Assembly (NCBI GenBank): GCA_018711265.1
Contig: DVIM01000067.1
Span: 1 to 64,000 of the forward strand
DNA: 64,000 nt
Direction: 5' to 3'
Source of the DNA: Spyradocola merdavium
GTDB taxonomy: Bacteria > Bacillota > Clostridia > Christensenellales > UBA1750
The notes beneath the pieces were generated by a model. It did no database searches, was not told the DNA's origin, and was given only the letters and a program-made list of their open reading frames with translations. Positions 25,601 through 32,871 of the stretch are shown in pieces (position 1 is the stretch's first letter; every line of letters starts with the position of its first letter). Both the position numbers and the translations under genes were made by a program.

Positions 25601-26247
25601 AGATCCGCGGCCTTGGCGCGGTCAACGTCGGCGCGCTGGACGAGTACGAGGAGACGCGCGGGCGCTACGACGACATGGAGCGCCAGCGCGCGGACCTGCG
25701 CAAGGCCCAGCGCGACCTGCAGGAGATCCTGGACGAGCTGCAGAAGAAGATGGAGGAACAGTTCGCCGAGCAGTTCCAGCGCATCAACGAGCACTTTGCG
25801 CGCACGTTCACAAGGCTCTTTGGCGGCGGCACGGCAAAGCTGCAGCTCCAGGACGAAAAGAACGTCCTCACCTGCGGAATCGACATCGTGGCCCAGCCGC
25901 CGGGGAAGAAGCTGCAACTGCTCTCCCTGCTCTCGGGCGGGGAGCGGGCGCTGACGGCCATTGCGATTCTCTTTGCCATGCTGGAGATCCGGCCCTCCCC
26001 GTTCTGCATCCTGGACGAGATCGAGGCGGCGCTGGACGAGGCGAACGTGGCAAACTTTGCAGACTATCTCAAGCAGTACAGCCGGGACACGCAGTTCATC
26101 GTCATCACCCACCGCAAGGGCACCATGGAGCGCTGCGACGCGCTCTACGGCGTGGCCATGGAGGAGAAGGGCGTTTCCCGCATGGTCTCGGTGCAGCTGC
26201 GCGATTTGGAAGAACAATTGGAGGAGGAGAGCCATGACGGAGAATAG
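22660..26247 (+). CDS. smc: Chromosome segregation protein SMC
   Basis: SMC, with ScpA and ScpB, compacts and segregates the chromosome. The 1195-residue protein has Walker A GPNGSGKS (31-38), a coiled-coil arm, a hinge around residues 515-640 with a glycine-rich GDVMHSGGSMTGG segment, a return arm, the ABC signature LSGGERAL near residue 1091 and Walker B ILDEIEAALDEA near 1115. The start is TTG at 22660 with a weak GGGCGGAG site. ftsY overlaps its end by 14 bases. Confidence 0.97.
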   Translation: MRLKRLEIYGFKSFADRVEMVFPDGVTGVVGPNGSGKSNIADAVRWVLGEQSAKTLRGAKMEDVIFGGTQTRKAQAYCEVSLVFDNEDGALPVSFAEVMITRRVYRNGDSEYCLNKAPCRLKDIVDLLRDTGIGKEGYSLIGQGRIDEILSVKSEERRNVFEEAAGITKYKARRAEAERRMENTNQNLERVEDILGEIGGRLPDLERQAADARRYRRLTDELRRLEISSFAYNHDRLTGNLEQVDGQIAETEAQMQAAKAKEEAGRRERAEMEQGILDADARLSALHARVLEDTRSAQIQEGDANLLRERIASAKKEAERLAQEKEKDESQRSALARQQQESRGKQEKYARDLAEIRARIRDLEGQAEEAAQDVAAREETIERGKEEMIRSFNALSDVKSAQARLAATREGLQARLDALENGAQERAGALKAASAEREKAEALLREAQETCGELEGARDRAMDRQAALQVESQQLGVNIQRTAGALREAQSRLKMLEQMQRDYEGYQNSVREVLRRFRGAPGLYGVVAGLLRVPKEIERAVEMALGGAMQNLVCAREEDAKVMIEYLRQNRMGRATFLPLSSVRGRVLSPAERQVLQMDGCLGLASELVGYDERFRPVAENLLGRTVIARDLDAGIAIMRAGRHAFRLVTLAGDVMHSGGSMTGGSVSARSTSILSRQREIDEHRAAVETLKSRGEALQARVESIGGDLARAQEEVAQARERAHQQDIAVAREQERVKRAGDAEEAARDRQQKAALEREQLRDSIGEIDEEIRRMDARTGSAERASATTQEDIARMTAELVQRREALEGLRAQLAEARATEAGRQAEWEMAQRDEKRFQGSEQELRAAAAIRERSRNALLERMAADEGRLAEKQAALARLREALAAQNETLEAESSAREALRGRIADLEARLEGERTRAAQAQESLHRLQLAQGRWAAELKQLQDRIWERYELTLETARPECDPDYDEAASRGRIDELRREIRGLGAVNVGALDEYEETRGRYDDMERQRADLRKAQRDLQEILDELQKKMEEQFAEQFQRINEHFARTFTRLFGGGTAKLQLQDEKNVLTCGIDIVAQPPGKKLQLLSLLSGGERALTAIAILFAMLEIRPSPFCILDEIEAALDEANVANFADYLKQYSRDTQFIVITHRKGTMERCDALYGVAMEEKGVSRMVSVQLRDLEEQLEEESHDGE

Positions 26248-27151
26248 GGAAAAGAAGGGGCTGTTTGCCCGCCTGCGCGAGGGCATGACCAAGACGCGCG
26301 AGTCCATCACCCACGCCATCGACCAGCTCACGGGCGTCTACAAGGAGCTGGACGACGACTTTTACGACGACCTGGAGGCCGTGCTCATCGGCGCGGACAT
26401 CGGCGTCAAGACCACGGAGGAGATCATCGCCCGCCTCAAGGACGAGGTGCGCCGCCGCCGCGAGGGGAACCCGGAGGCCGTGCGCGGCATCCTCAAGGAG
26501 ATCGTCGCGGACATGATGCAGGCCGAGCCCTTCCGCCCCAAGTCCCCGTCGGTGATCCTGGTCGTGGGCGTAAACGGCGTGGGAAAGACCACGACCATCG
26601 GCAAGCTCGCCTGCCACTTCAAGGACGAGGGAAAGAGCGTGATCCTGGCCGCGGCGGACACCTTCCGCGCGGCGGCGACCGAGCAGCTCACCATCTGGGC
26701 GCAGCGCGCAGGCGTGCCCATCGTCGCCCACGGCGAGGGCGCGGACCCGGCCGCGGTGGTCTTTGACGCCGTGGCCTCGGCCAAGGCGAAGCGGGCGGAC
26801 CTGCTCATCGTGGACACGGCCGGACGCCTGCACAACAAGTCCCACCTCATGGAGGAGCTCAAGAAGATCCGCCGCGTGATCGACCGCGACTTCCCCCAGG
26901 CGGACGTGCACGTGCTGCTCGTGCTCGACGGCGCGACCGGGCAGAACGGCGTGACGCAGGCACGCGTCTTCCGCGACGCGGTGGACCTGTCCGGCATCGT
27001 GCTGACAAAGCTGGACGGCACCTCCAAGGGCGGGGTCGTCATCTCCATCAAGGAGGAGCTGCAGCTCCCCGTCTACTTCGTGGGCGTGGGGGAGAAGAAG
27101 GAGGACCTGCAGGTCTTCAACGCCCGCGAGTACGCCGAGGCGATCTTTTGA
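26234..27151 (+). CDS. ftsY: Signal recognition particle receptor FtsY
   Basis: FtsY docks SRP-ribosome complexes at the membrane. The 305-residue protein lacks the long acidic A domain and consists of the N and G domains. G1 is GVNGVGKTTTIGK near residue 112, followed by DTFRAAATEQL, DTAGR and TKLDGTSKGG. The ATG at 26234 lies inside the end of smc after GAGGAGGAG. Confidence 0.97.
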   Translation: MTENREKKGLFARLREGMTKTRESITHAIDQLTGVYKELDDDFYDDLEAVLIGADIGVKTTEEIIARLKDEVRRRREGNPEAVRGILKEIVADMMQAEPFRPKSPSVILVVGVNGVGKTTTIGKLACHFKDEGKSVILAAADTFRAAATEQLTIWAQRAGVPIVAHGEGADPAAVVFDAVASAKAKRADLLIVDTAGRLHNKSHLMEELKKIRRVIDRDFPQADVHVLLVLDGATGQNGVTQARVFRDAVDLSGIVLTKLDGTSKGGVVISIKEELQLPVYFVGVGEKKEDLQVFNAREYAEAIF

Positions 27152-27473
27152 CGCGCGCGCAGATCGCCCTGCGCCGCGCGGATGCACAGGACGCAGAGCG
27201 GATTGTTGGGGTGGGCACGGTGATTCCCATGACGAGCTGCCCATGGGTTCCAACCCGACGGGCCGCTGCGCGTTTCTCATGAACGTCTACACGGCGCCGG
27301 AATACCGGCGGCAGGGCGTGGCCGCGCGCGTTGTGCGCGCCTGCATCGAGGATGCGCGTGCGCGCGGCGCGGGGAGTCTGCTGCTCGAATCGACGCAGAT
27401 GGGGGAGCCGCTGTACCGCAGTCTGGGGTTTGCGCCCGCCAAAGGGTACATGCGCCTGTCCCTGCGGGACTGA
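27148..27473 (+). pseudogene. Degraded GNAT acetyltransferase gene
   Basis: From TTG 27148 the reading TRAQIALRRADAQDAERIV is the start of a GNAT acetyltransferase. It then joins directly to GVGTVIPM, skipping some 40 or more residues that intact relatives have. After that the frame changes: DELPMGSNPTGRCAFLMNVYT followed by APEYRRQGVAARVV continues in another frame to 27473. A single base deletion after ATG near 27227 explains the shift. The acetyl-CoA loop RRQGVA is intact, but the protein cannot be made whole. A 76-residue fragment from ATG 27243 remains open. Confidence 0.75.
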
Positions 27474-27541
27474 CGCCGCAGAGGATGGGGGGAAGCCCCC
27501 GAAAATGCGGGAAAGATTCGGAAAAAAACGCGGCGTAAAGT

Positions 27542-27600
27542 AAAACTGCTTGACAACCGGGGGGCGAGCGTGTATAATGCCCAAGGTGTCAAGCAGTTTT
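27542..27600. repeat. 13-bp inverted repeat enclosing the ylxM promoter
   Basis: AAAACTGCTTGAC (27542-27554) is repeated in perfect inverted form as GTCAAGCAGTTTT (27588-27600). The left arm contains the -35 element, and the right arm lies just after the expected transcription start. It could be an operator pair or the ends of a tiny element. Confidence 0.7.
27550..27578 (+). promoter_or_regulatory. Consensus SigA promoter of ylxM-ffh
   Basis: TTGACA (27550-27555), 17 bases, TATAAT (27573-27578); both hexamers are perfect. Confidence 0.92.
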
Positions 27601-27626
27601 GCTTCACAGGGAACGGAGGCGAGCGC

Positions 27627-27968
27627 ATGGAACCCGCGCACAACGCAGAGCTTGCGATGCTGTTGGACTTCTACGGCCCGCTCCTGACCGAAAAGCAGGG
27701 CGAGATGATGCGCCTGCGCGTGGAGGAGGACCTCTCCCTCTCCGAGATCGCGGAGAGCTTCGGGGTCTCCCGCCAGGCCGTGCACGACGCCCTGCGCAAG
27801 GCGGAAAAGACGCTGACCGACATGGAAGGCAAGCTCCGCCTGGTCGAAAAGTACAGAAGGCTCCACCGCGCCGTCGCCCTGGCGCAGGACGCGCTGGAGC
27901 GCGGCGACGCGGGCACGGCCCGGCGCATACTCGAGGAAATGCAGAAGGAGGGCGTCTATGGCGTTTGA
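27627..27968 (+). CDS. ylxM: YlxM family DNA-binding-like protein
   Basis: YlxM is a small helix-turn-helix protein resembling sigma factor region 4; its gene almost always precedes ffh and it has been linked to the SRP pathway. The 113-residue protein shows YGPLLTEKQGEMMRL, then the HTH stretch LSEIAESFGVSRQAVHDAL (about residues 34-52), then a helical tail. The ATG at 27627 follows ACGGAGG. It overlaps ffh by 11 bases. Confidence 0.92.
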   Translation: MEPAHNAELAMLLDFYGPLLTEKQGEMMRLRVEEDLSLSEIAESFGVSRQAVHDALRKAEKTLTDMEGKLRLVEKYRRLHRAVALAQDALERGDAGTARRILEEMQKEGVYGV

Positions 27969-29295
27969 AGGACTTGCAGAAAAGCTGCAGGCGGCGTTCC
28001 AAAAACTCAACAACCGCGGCAAGCTGACCGAGAAGGACGTCAAGGACGCGATGCGCGAGGTCCGCATGGCCCTGCTCGAGGCGGACGTCAACTACCTTGT
28101 GGTCAAGGACTTTGTCAAGCGCGTGACCGACCGCGCGGTGGGCGAGGAGATCTTCACCACCCTGAACGCGGGCCAGACCGTCATCAAGATCGTCCGCGAG
28201 GAGATGACGGCGCTGATGGGCGGCACGCAGGCCAAGCTCGAGTTCACGGGCAACCCGCCGACGGTCATCATGCTCGTCGGCCTGCAGGGCGCGGGCAAGA
28301 CCACCCTGGCCGGAAAGCTGGCCGGCATGCTGCTCAAGCAGGGCAAAAAGCCCCTGCTCGTCGCGGCGGACGTCTACCGCCCGGCGGCCATCAAGCAGCT
28401 GCAGGTGGTGGGCGGCCAGGTCGGCGTCCCCGTCTTTGAGATGGGGCAGGGCGACCCGGTGGAGATCGTCCGCGCGGGCAAGCGCGAGGCCATCCGCGCC
28501 CTGCGCGACGTGATGATCGTCGACACCGCGGGCCGCCTGCAGATCGACGACGCGCTCATGCAGGAGCTGGAGAACCTCAAAGGCGAGCTCCGGCCGCAGG
28601 AAATCCTGCTCGTCGTCGACGCCATGACCGGCCAGGAGGCCGTCAACGTCGCAAAGACCTTCGACGAAAAGCTGAACATCACGGGCGTCGTGCTCACAAA
28701 GCTTGACGGCGACACCCGCGGCGGCGCGGCGCTGTCCATCAAGGCCGTGACCGGCAAGCCCATCAAGTTCTCCTCCGTCGGCGAAAAGCTCGACCAGATC
28801 GAGCCCTTCTATCCGGACCGCATGGCCTCCCGCATCCTGGGCATGGGCGACGTGCTGACCCTCATCGACAAGGCCACGGCCCTGGTCGACGAGCAGCGCG
28901 CCGCGGACCTGGAGCAGAAGATCCGCAAGAACCAGTTCACCCTCGAGGACTTCCTCGACCAGTTCCAGCAGATGCGCAAGATGGGCGGCATGGCGGACAT
29001 GCTCTCCATGCTCCCGGGCGGAAACAAGATCGCCGCCGAGGTCGACGAGGAAGAGATGAAGAAGAACCTCGGCCACACCGAGGCCATCATCCTCTCCATG
29101 ACCCCGCGGGAGCGGCGCAACCCCGCGCTGCTCAACGCCTCGCGCAAAAAGCGCATCGCCGCCGGCTCCGGCGCCACGGTCCAGCAGGTCAATCAGCTCC
29201 TCAAGCAGTTTGAGCAGACCCAGGCCATGATGAAGCAGTTCGGCAAGATGGGGAAGATGGGCAAGAAGGGGCGCAGGCTCCCGTTCAAGTTCTAA
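27958..29295 (+). CDS. ffh: Signal recognition particle protein Ffh
   Basis: Ffh binds signal sequences and 4.5S RNA. The 445-residue protein has the N domain, G1 GLQGAGKTT near residues 107-115, DTAGR near 190 and TKLDGDTRGG near 247, followed by the methionine-rich M domain (FQQMRKMGGMADMLSMLPG near 340 and the tail MMKQFGKMGKMGKK). Its RNA partner gene is not in this window. Confidence 0.98.
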   Translation: MAFEGLAEKLQAAFQKLNNRGKLTEKDVKDAMREVRMALLEADVNYLVVKDFVKRVTDRAVGEEIFTTLNAGQTVIKIVREEMTALMGGTQAKLEFTGNPPTVIMLVGLQGAGKTTLAGKLAGMLLKQGKKPLLVAADVYRPAAIKQLQVVGGQVGVPVFEMGQGDPVEIVRAGKREAIRALRDVMIVDTAGRLQIDDALMQELENLKGELRPQEILLVVDAMTGQEAVNVAKTFDEKLNITGVVLTKLDGDTRGGAALSIKAVTGKPIKFSSVGEKLDQIEPFYPDRMASRILGMGDVLTLIDKATALVDEQRAADLEQKIRKNQFTLEDFLDQFQQMRKMGGMADMLSMLPGGNKIAAEVDEEEMKKNLGHTEAIILSMTPRERRNPALLNASRKKRIAAGSGATVQQVNQLLKQFEQTQAMMKQFGKMGKMGKKGRRLPFKF

Positions 29296-29303
29296 GAGAG
29301 ATA

Positions 29304-29332
29304 TTGATTCCAAGCGATTGGAATGATATAAA
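29304..29332 (+). promoter_or_regulatory. Promoter of rpsP with an internal dyad
   Basis: TTGATT (29304-29309), 17 bases, TATAAA (29327-29332). Inside it lies a perfect dyad ATTCCAA-GCGA-TTGGAAT (29307-29324), a possible operator. Confidence 0.7.
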
Positions 29333-29365
29333 AAAATTCAAACGATACGCAGGAGGTATCCTACA

Positions 29366-29611
29366 ATGGCAGTGAAGATTCGCTTGAAGCGCATGGGCAT
29401 GAAGGGCGAGCCCTTCTATCGCGTGGTCGTGGCCGACAGCCGCACCCCCCGCGACGGCCGGTTCATCGAGGAGATCGGCACCTACAACCCCGTCAAGGAC
29501 GACAAGGCCATCACCCTGGACGTCGAGCGCGCCAAGTACTGGCTGAGCGTGGGCGCGCAGCCCACCCAGACGGTCAAGACCGTGCTGCGCAAGGGCGGCG
29601 CGATCGAGTAA
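29366..29611 (+). CDS. rpsP: 30S ribosomal protein S16
   Basis: The 81-residue S16 has the family start VKIRLKRMGMKGEPFYRVVV and the motif DSRTPRDGRFIEEIGTYNP. GCAGGAGG precedes the ATG. It heads the S16-KhpA-RimM-TrmD-L19 cluster common to Firmicutes. Confidence 0.98.
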   Translation: MAVKIRLKRMGMKGEPFYRVVVADSRTPRDGRFIEEIGTYNPVKDDKAITLDVERAKYWLSVGAQPTQTVKTVLRKGGAIE

Positions 29612-29657
29612 GGCGTTTTTCCCCGCGACGCTCCGGCACTGGAAGGAGGGCGCAGTC

Positions 29658-29885
29658 ATGGCAGAGTTGGTCAAGTACATCGCGTGCTGCCTGGTGGACC
29701 ATCCCGACCTCGTCGAGGTCCGGGAGGTGCCCGGCGACCAGGCGCTCATCCTGGAGCTCCGCGTAGCTCCGGAGGACATGGGCAAGGTCATCGGCAAGCA
29801 GGGCCGCATCGCCAAGGCGATTCGCGCCGTGGTCAAGGCCGCAAGCCTGAAGACCGGTCAGAACGTGCTTGTGGAAATCGTCTGA
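29658..29885 (+). CDS. khpA: KH-domain RNA-binding protein KhpA
   Basis: A 75-residue single KH domain protein (YlqC). The GxxG loop is GKQG in VIGKQGRIAKAIR near residue 43. In other Firmicutes it pairs with KhpB and affects cell elongation and RNA levels. GGAAGGAGGG lies upstream of the ATG. Confidence 0.93.
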   Translation: MAELVKYIACCLVDHPDLVEVREVPGDQALILELRVAPEDMGKVIGKQGRIAKAIRAVVKAASLKTGQNVLVEIV

Positions 29886-29997
29886 CGGCGATCCGCGAAA
29901 AAACGCCGCCTGCGGCGCACATGCCGCCGCTGCGGATGGAAGAGGAAGGGGCGCAGTTTCCGCCCCTTCGCGCATCCCCGAAGAAAGCCGGGGAGGG

Positions 29998-30036
29998 AAA
30001 GGGGGGAGCGTTCGCCGCGGCGAATGCCCCCCTTTT
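29998..30036 (+). terminator. Terminator-like hairpin between khpA and rimM
   Basis: A 9-bp outer stem AAAGGGGGG / CCCCCCTTT (29998-30006 with 30027-30035) encloses an inner TTCGCC/GGCGAA stem and is followed by TTTTC. It may lower expression of rimM-trmD relative to rpsP. A further stem GAAGGGGCG / CGCCCCTTC precedes it near 29946-29971. Confidence 0.65.
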
Positions 30037-30061
30037 CGCGTTGGAAGCAAGGAGGTTCTTC

Positions 30062-30583
30062 ATGAAGGAATATCTGATGATCGGCCAGGTGATCAAGCCC
30101 CAGGGCGTGCGCGGGGAGATCAAGGTCCTCCCGCTCACGGACGATCCGGAGCGGTTCCTGGACCTTGCGCGCGTGTTCCTGGACGAAACGGGCGGGGAGG
30201 CGCTTGCGGTGCGCGCCGCGCGCACGCGGGAGGGCTACGCCTACCTTTGCCTTGCGGGCGTGGAGGACCGCGACGCGGCCGAGGCCCTGCGCGGCCGGGA
30301 GCTCTTCGTCCCCCGCGCGGAGGCGGCGCCCCTGCCCGAGGGCCGCTACTACATCGCGGACCTGATCGGCATGCAGGTCGTCGACGAGGCGGGGCGGGAG
30401 CTCGGCCGCCTTGCGGACGTGATGCAGGCGGGCGGAAACGACGTCTACGAGGTCCGGGGGAAGAGAACCTTCCGCTTCCCCGCGCTCAAGCGCGCGCTGC
30501 GCGCCGTGGACGTCGAGGGCGCGCGCATGGAGCTGGACAGCGCGGCCCTTTCGGAAATCGCGGTGTATGACGATGCGGATTAA
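30062..30583 (+). CDS. rimM: Ribosome maturation factor RimM
   Basis: RimM binds S19 and helps 30S assembly. The 173-residue protein has the N-terminal RimM domain (IGQVIKPQGVRGEIKVLPLTD) and a C-terminal PRC barrel (YYIADLIGMQVVDEAG). The ATG at 30062 follows AAGGAGG. It overlaps trmD by 17 bases. Confidence 0.96.
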   Translation: MKEYLMIGQVIKPQGVRGEIKVLPLTDDPERFLDLARVFLDETGGEALAVRAARTREGYAYLCLAGVEDRDAAEALRGRELFVPRAEAAPLPEGRYYIADLIGMQVVDEAGRELGRLADVMQAGGNDVYEVRGKRTFRFPALKRALRAVDVEGARMELDSAALSEIAVYDDAD

Positions 30584-31370
30584 GATTCTGACGCTCTTTC
30601 CGGAGATGTTTTTGCCGGTGCTGGGCCGGAGCATCACGGGCCGCGCCATCGAGCGCGGCATCCTCTCCATCGAGCCCATCGACATCCGCGCCTATACGAA
30701 GAACAAGCACAACCGCTGCGACGACTACCCCTACGGCGGCGGCGCGGGGCTCGTGATGACGCCCCAGCCCATCTACGACTGCTTCCGCGCCGCGGTGCAG
30801 GACTTCCCCGCGCGGCACATCCTGCTCTCGCCCCGGGGAAAGACCCTCACCCAGCAGCGCGCGCGGGAGCTCGCGCAGGAGGAGAACCTCATCTTCCTCT
30901 GCGGCCACTACGAGGGCGTGGACCAGCGCGCCGTGGACGAGTGGATCGACGAGGAGATCTCCATCGGCGACTACGTGCTCACCGGCGGGGAGCTGGCGGC
31001 CATGGTCGTCATCGACTGCCTCTCCCGCCACATCCCCGGGGTGCTGGGCAGCGGGGAGTCCGCGCAGGAGGAGAGCTTCTCCGAGGGCCTGCTGGAGTAC
31101 CCGCAGTACACCCGCCCCGCCGTCTACGAGGGGCGCGAGGTCCCGGAGGTGCTCCTCTCCGGCCACGACGCCAACATCCGCACTTGGCGGCGGGAGCGGA
31201 GCCTGGACATCACGCGGGAGCGCCGGCCCGAGCTGCTGGAGCGCGCGCCCCTGACCCAGCAGGACCGCGTGTACCTCGGCTGGGAGGAGATGCCGCCAAA
31301 GCGCCCGCGCCGCAAAAAAAAGCGGCCGCAGGAGGGCGAGAGCGCACAAAATTTACCGGAGAATCCTTGA
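30567..31370 (+). CDS. trmD: tRNA (guanine37-N1)-methyltransferase
   Basis: TrmD methylates G37 with SAM in a knotted fold. The motifs LSPRGKTLTQQ, CGHYEGVDQRAVDEW and SIGDYVLTGGELAAM are all present. The 267-residue protein carries a basic C-terminal extension (PKRPRRKKKRPQEG) beyond the usual end. Confidence 0.97.
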   Translation: MTMRIKILTLFPEMFLPVLGRSITGRAIERGILSIEPIDIRAYTKNKHNRCDDYPYGGGAGLVMTPQPIYDCFRAAVQDFPARHILLSPRGKTLTQQRARELAQEENLIFLCGHYEGVDQRAVDEWIDEEISIGDYVLTGGELAAMVVIDCLSRHIPGVLGSGESAQEESFSEGLLEYPQYTRPAVYEGREVPEVLLSGHDANIRTWRRERSLDITRERRPELLERAPLTQQDRVYLGWEEMPPKRPRRKKKRPQEGESAQNLPENP

Positions 31371-31376
31371 ATTTGC

Positions 31377-31405
31377 TTGATTTTTGCCGGTTCCAATGGT
31401 ATAAT
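31377..31405 (+). promoter_or_regulatory. SigA promoter of rplS
   Basis: TTGATT (31377-31382), 17 bases, TATAAT (31400-31405). Confidence 0.82.
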
Positions 31406-31411
31406 ACCATC

Positions 31412-31515
31412 CGTTGACCATCAATGGGACGGTCCGCTGCTGTTTCGACCGCCGCGCTGTTTTCCGCGCGATCCGGCAAGAGCATGAACGTCTACACAGG
31501 GAAGGAGAAACAACA
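31412..31515 (+). promoter_or_regulatory. rplS leader, possible L19 autoregulatory RNA
   Basis: About 100 bases of untranslated leader separate the promoter from rplS. It contains a GCGC-TGTTTTCC-GCGC hairpin. L19 leaders with an autoregulatory role are known in Firmicutes; I cannot confirm the fold by eye, so this is a positional suggestion. Confidence 0.4.
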
Positions 31516-31863
31516 ATGAACGAGATCATCCGCGCCATCGAAATGGAGCAGCTCCGTACCGACATTCCCAAGTTCTCCATCGGCGACACCGTCCGCGTCC
31601 AGGTCAAGGTCGTCGAGGGCAACCGCGAGCGCCTGCAGGCCTTTGAGGGCACCGTCATCGCCCGCCGCAACGGCTCCTGCCGCGAGACCTTCACGGTCCG
31701 CCGCGTTTCCTACGGCATCGGCGTTGAGCGCACGTTCCCCATCCACAGCCCGCGCGTGGACAGCATCACGGTCGTCCGTCGCGGCAAGGTCCGCCGCGCC
31801 AAGCTGTACTACCTGCGCGACCGCTTCGGCAAGGCCGCCAAGGTCAAGGACAGCTCCAAGTAA
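31516..31863 (+). CDS. rplS: 50S ribosomal protein L19
   Basis: The 115-residue L19 has FSIGDTVRVQVKVVEGNRER and the motif GSCRETFTVRRVSYGIGVERTFP. The ATG at 31516 follows AAGGAG. A long terminator follows. Confidence 0.98.
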   Translation: MNEIIRAIEMEQLRTDIPKFSIGDTVRVQVKVVEGNRERLQAFEGTVIARRNGSCRETFTVRRVSYGIGVERTFPIHSPRVDSITVVRRGKVRRAKLYYLRDRFGKAAKVKDSSK

Positions 31864-31873
31864 AACGGGAAGC

Positions 31874-31909
31874 AAAAAGGCCGCATCCGCTCCGGATGCG
31901 GCCTTTTTT
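31874..31909 (+). terminator. Terminator after rplS
   Basis: A perfect 16-bp stem (31874-31889 with 31893-31908) with a 3-base loop, flanked by A5 and T6, so it can work in both directions. Confidence 0.93.
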
Positions 31910-31919
31910 GCCGCAAGCC

Positions 31920-31948
31920 TTGCGGAGAAGAATCGCTCGGTGTATAGT
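31920..31948 (+). promoter_or_regulatory. Promoter of ylqF
   Basis: TTGCGG (31920-31925), 17 bases, TATAGT (31943-31948). The start would fall near 31955, leaving a very short leader. Confidence 0.65.
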
Positions 31949-31959
31949 AGTAGGGAAAA

Positions 31960-32871
31960 ATGACCATGGAGGAAAGCAGTTTGGATATACAGTGGTACCC
32001 CGGACACATGGCCAAGGCCCGGCGCATGCTCGCAGAGAGCGTCAAGCTCGTGGACGTGGTCATCGAAATGGTCGACGCGCGCGCGCCGGCCTCCACGCGC
32101 AACCCCGATTTTGACGACCTGTTCGGCACAAAGCCGCGCGTGGTCGTGCTCAACAAGGCGGACCTTGCCGATCCGGAGGCGACGCGCGCCTGGATCCGCG
32201 CCTACCGCGCGCGCGGCTGGGACGCGATCTCCTTTTCCGCAAACGCCGGCAAGGGCGTGAAGGAGGCCGTGTCCCTGGTGGAGCGCGCGGCAAGGCCGGT
32301 CGTGGAGCGCATGAAGGCCAAGGGCGTGAACAAGACCGTGCGCGCCATGATCGTGGGTATCCCGAACGTGGGAAAGTCCACCTTCATCAACCGCCTGCGC
32401 GGCTCCGCGGCCGCCAAGGCCGGCAACCGCCCCGGCGTCACCCGCGGCAAGCAGTGGATCGTCGTGGGCCCGTACCTGGAGTTTTTGGACACCCCCGGCA
32501 TGCTCTGGCCCAAGTTCGAGGACAAGGAGGCCGCGCGGCGCCTGGCGTTCCTCGGCTCCATCCGCGGGGAGATCATGGACAACGAGCGGCTGAGCGCCGA
32601 ACTCCTGGAATTTTTGCGCGACCGCGCGCCCGAGGGCGCCAAGGCGCGCCTTAAGATCGACATGGACGCGGAGAAGAGCGGGGAGCAGCTCCTGGAGGAG
32701 GCCTGCCGCCGCCGCGGCTGGCTCCTGCCCGGCGCGCGGCCGGACACCGAGCGCGCCTCGGCCCTGATCCTGGACGAGTTCCGCAGCGGCAAGATGGGCC
32801 GCCTGACGCTGGAGGCCCCGGTGCAAGCGCCCGAAGGGGAGGATGAAAATGGCAGGGAAACGGGAGACTAA
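31960..32871 (+). CDS. ylqF: Ribosome biogenesis GTPase YlqF/RbgA
   Basis: A circularly permuted GTPase needed for late 50S assembly. The order G4 (NKADL near residue 65), then G1 (GIPNVGKSTFINRL near 129), then G3 (DTPGM near 177) shows the permutation, and QWYPGHMAKA at the front is the family start. The length is 303 residues. ATG 31966 is an alternative start with better spacing from AGGGA. Confidence 0.95.
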   Translation: MTMEESSLDIQWYPGHMAKARRMLAESVKLVDVVIEMVDARAPASTRNPDFDDLFGTKPRVVVLNKADLADPEATRAWIRAYRARGWDAISFSANAGKGVKEAVSLVERAARPVVERMKAKGVNKTVRAMIVGIPNVGKSTFINRLRGSAAAKAGNRPGVTRGKQWIVVGPYLEFLDTPGMLWPKFEDKEAARRLAFLGSIRGEIMDNERLSAELLEFLRDRAPEGAKARLKIDMDAEKSGEQLLEEACRRRGWLLPGARPDTERASALILDEFRSGKMGRLTLEAPVQAPEGEDENGRETGD

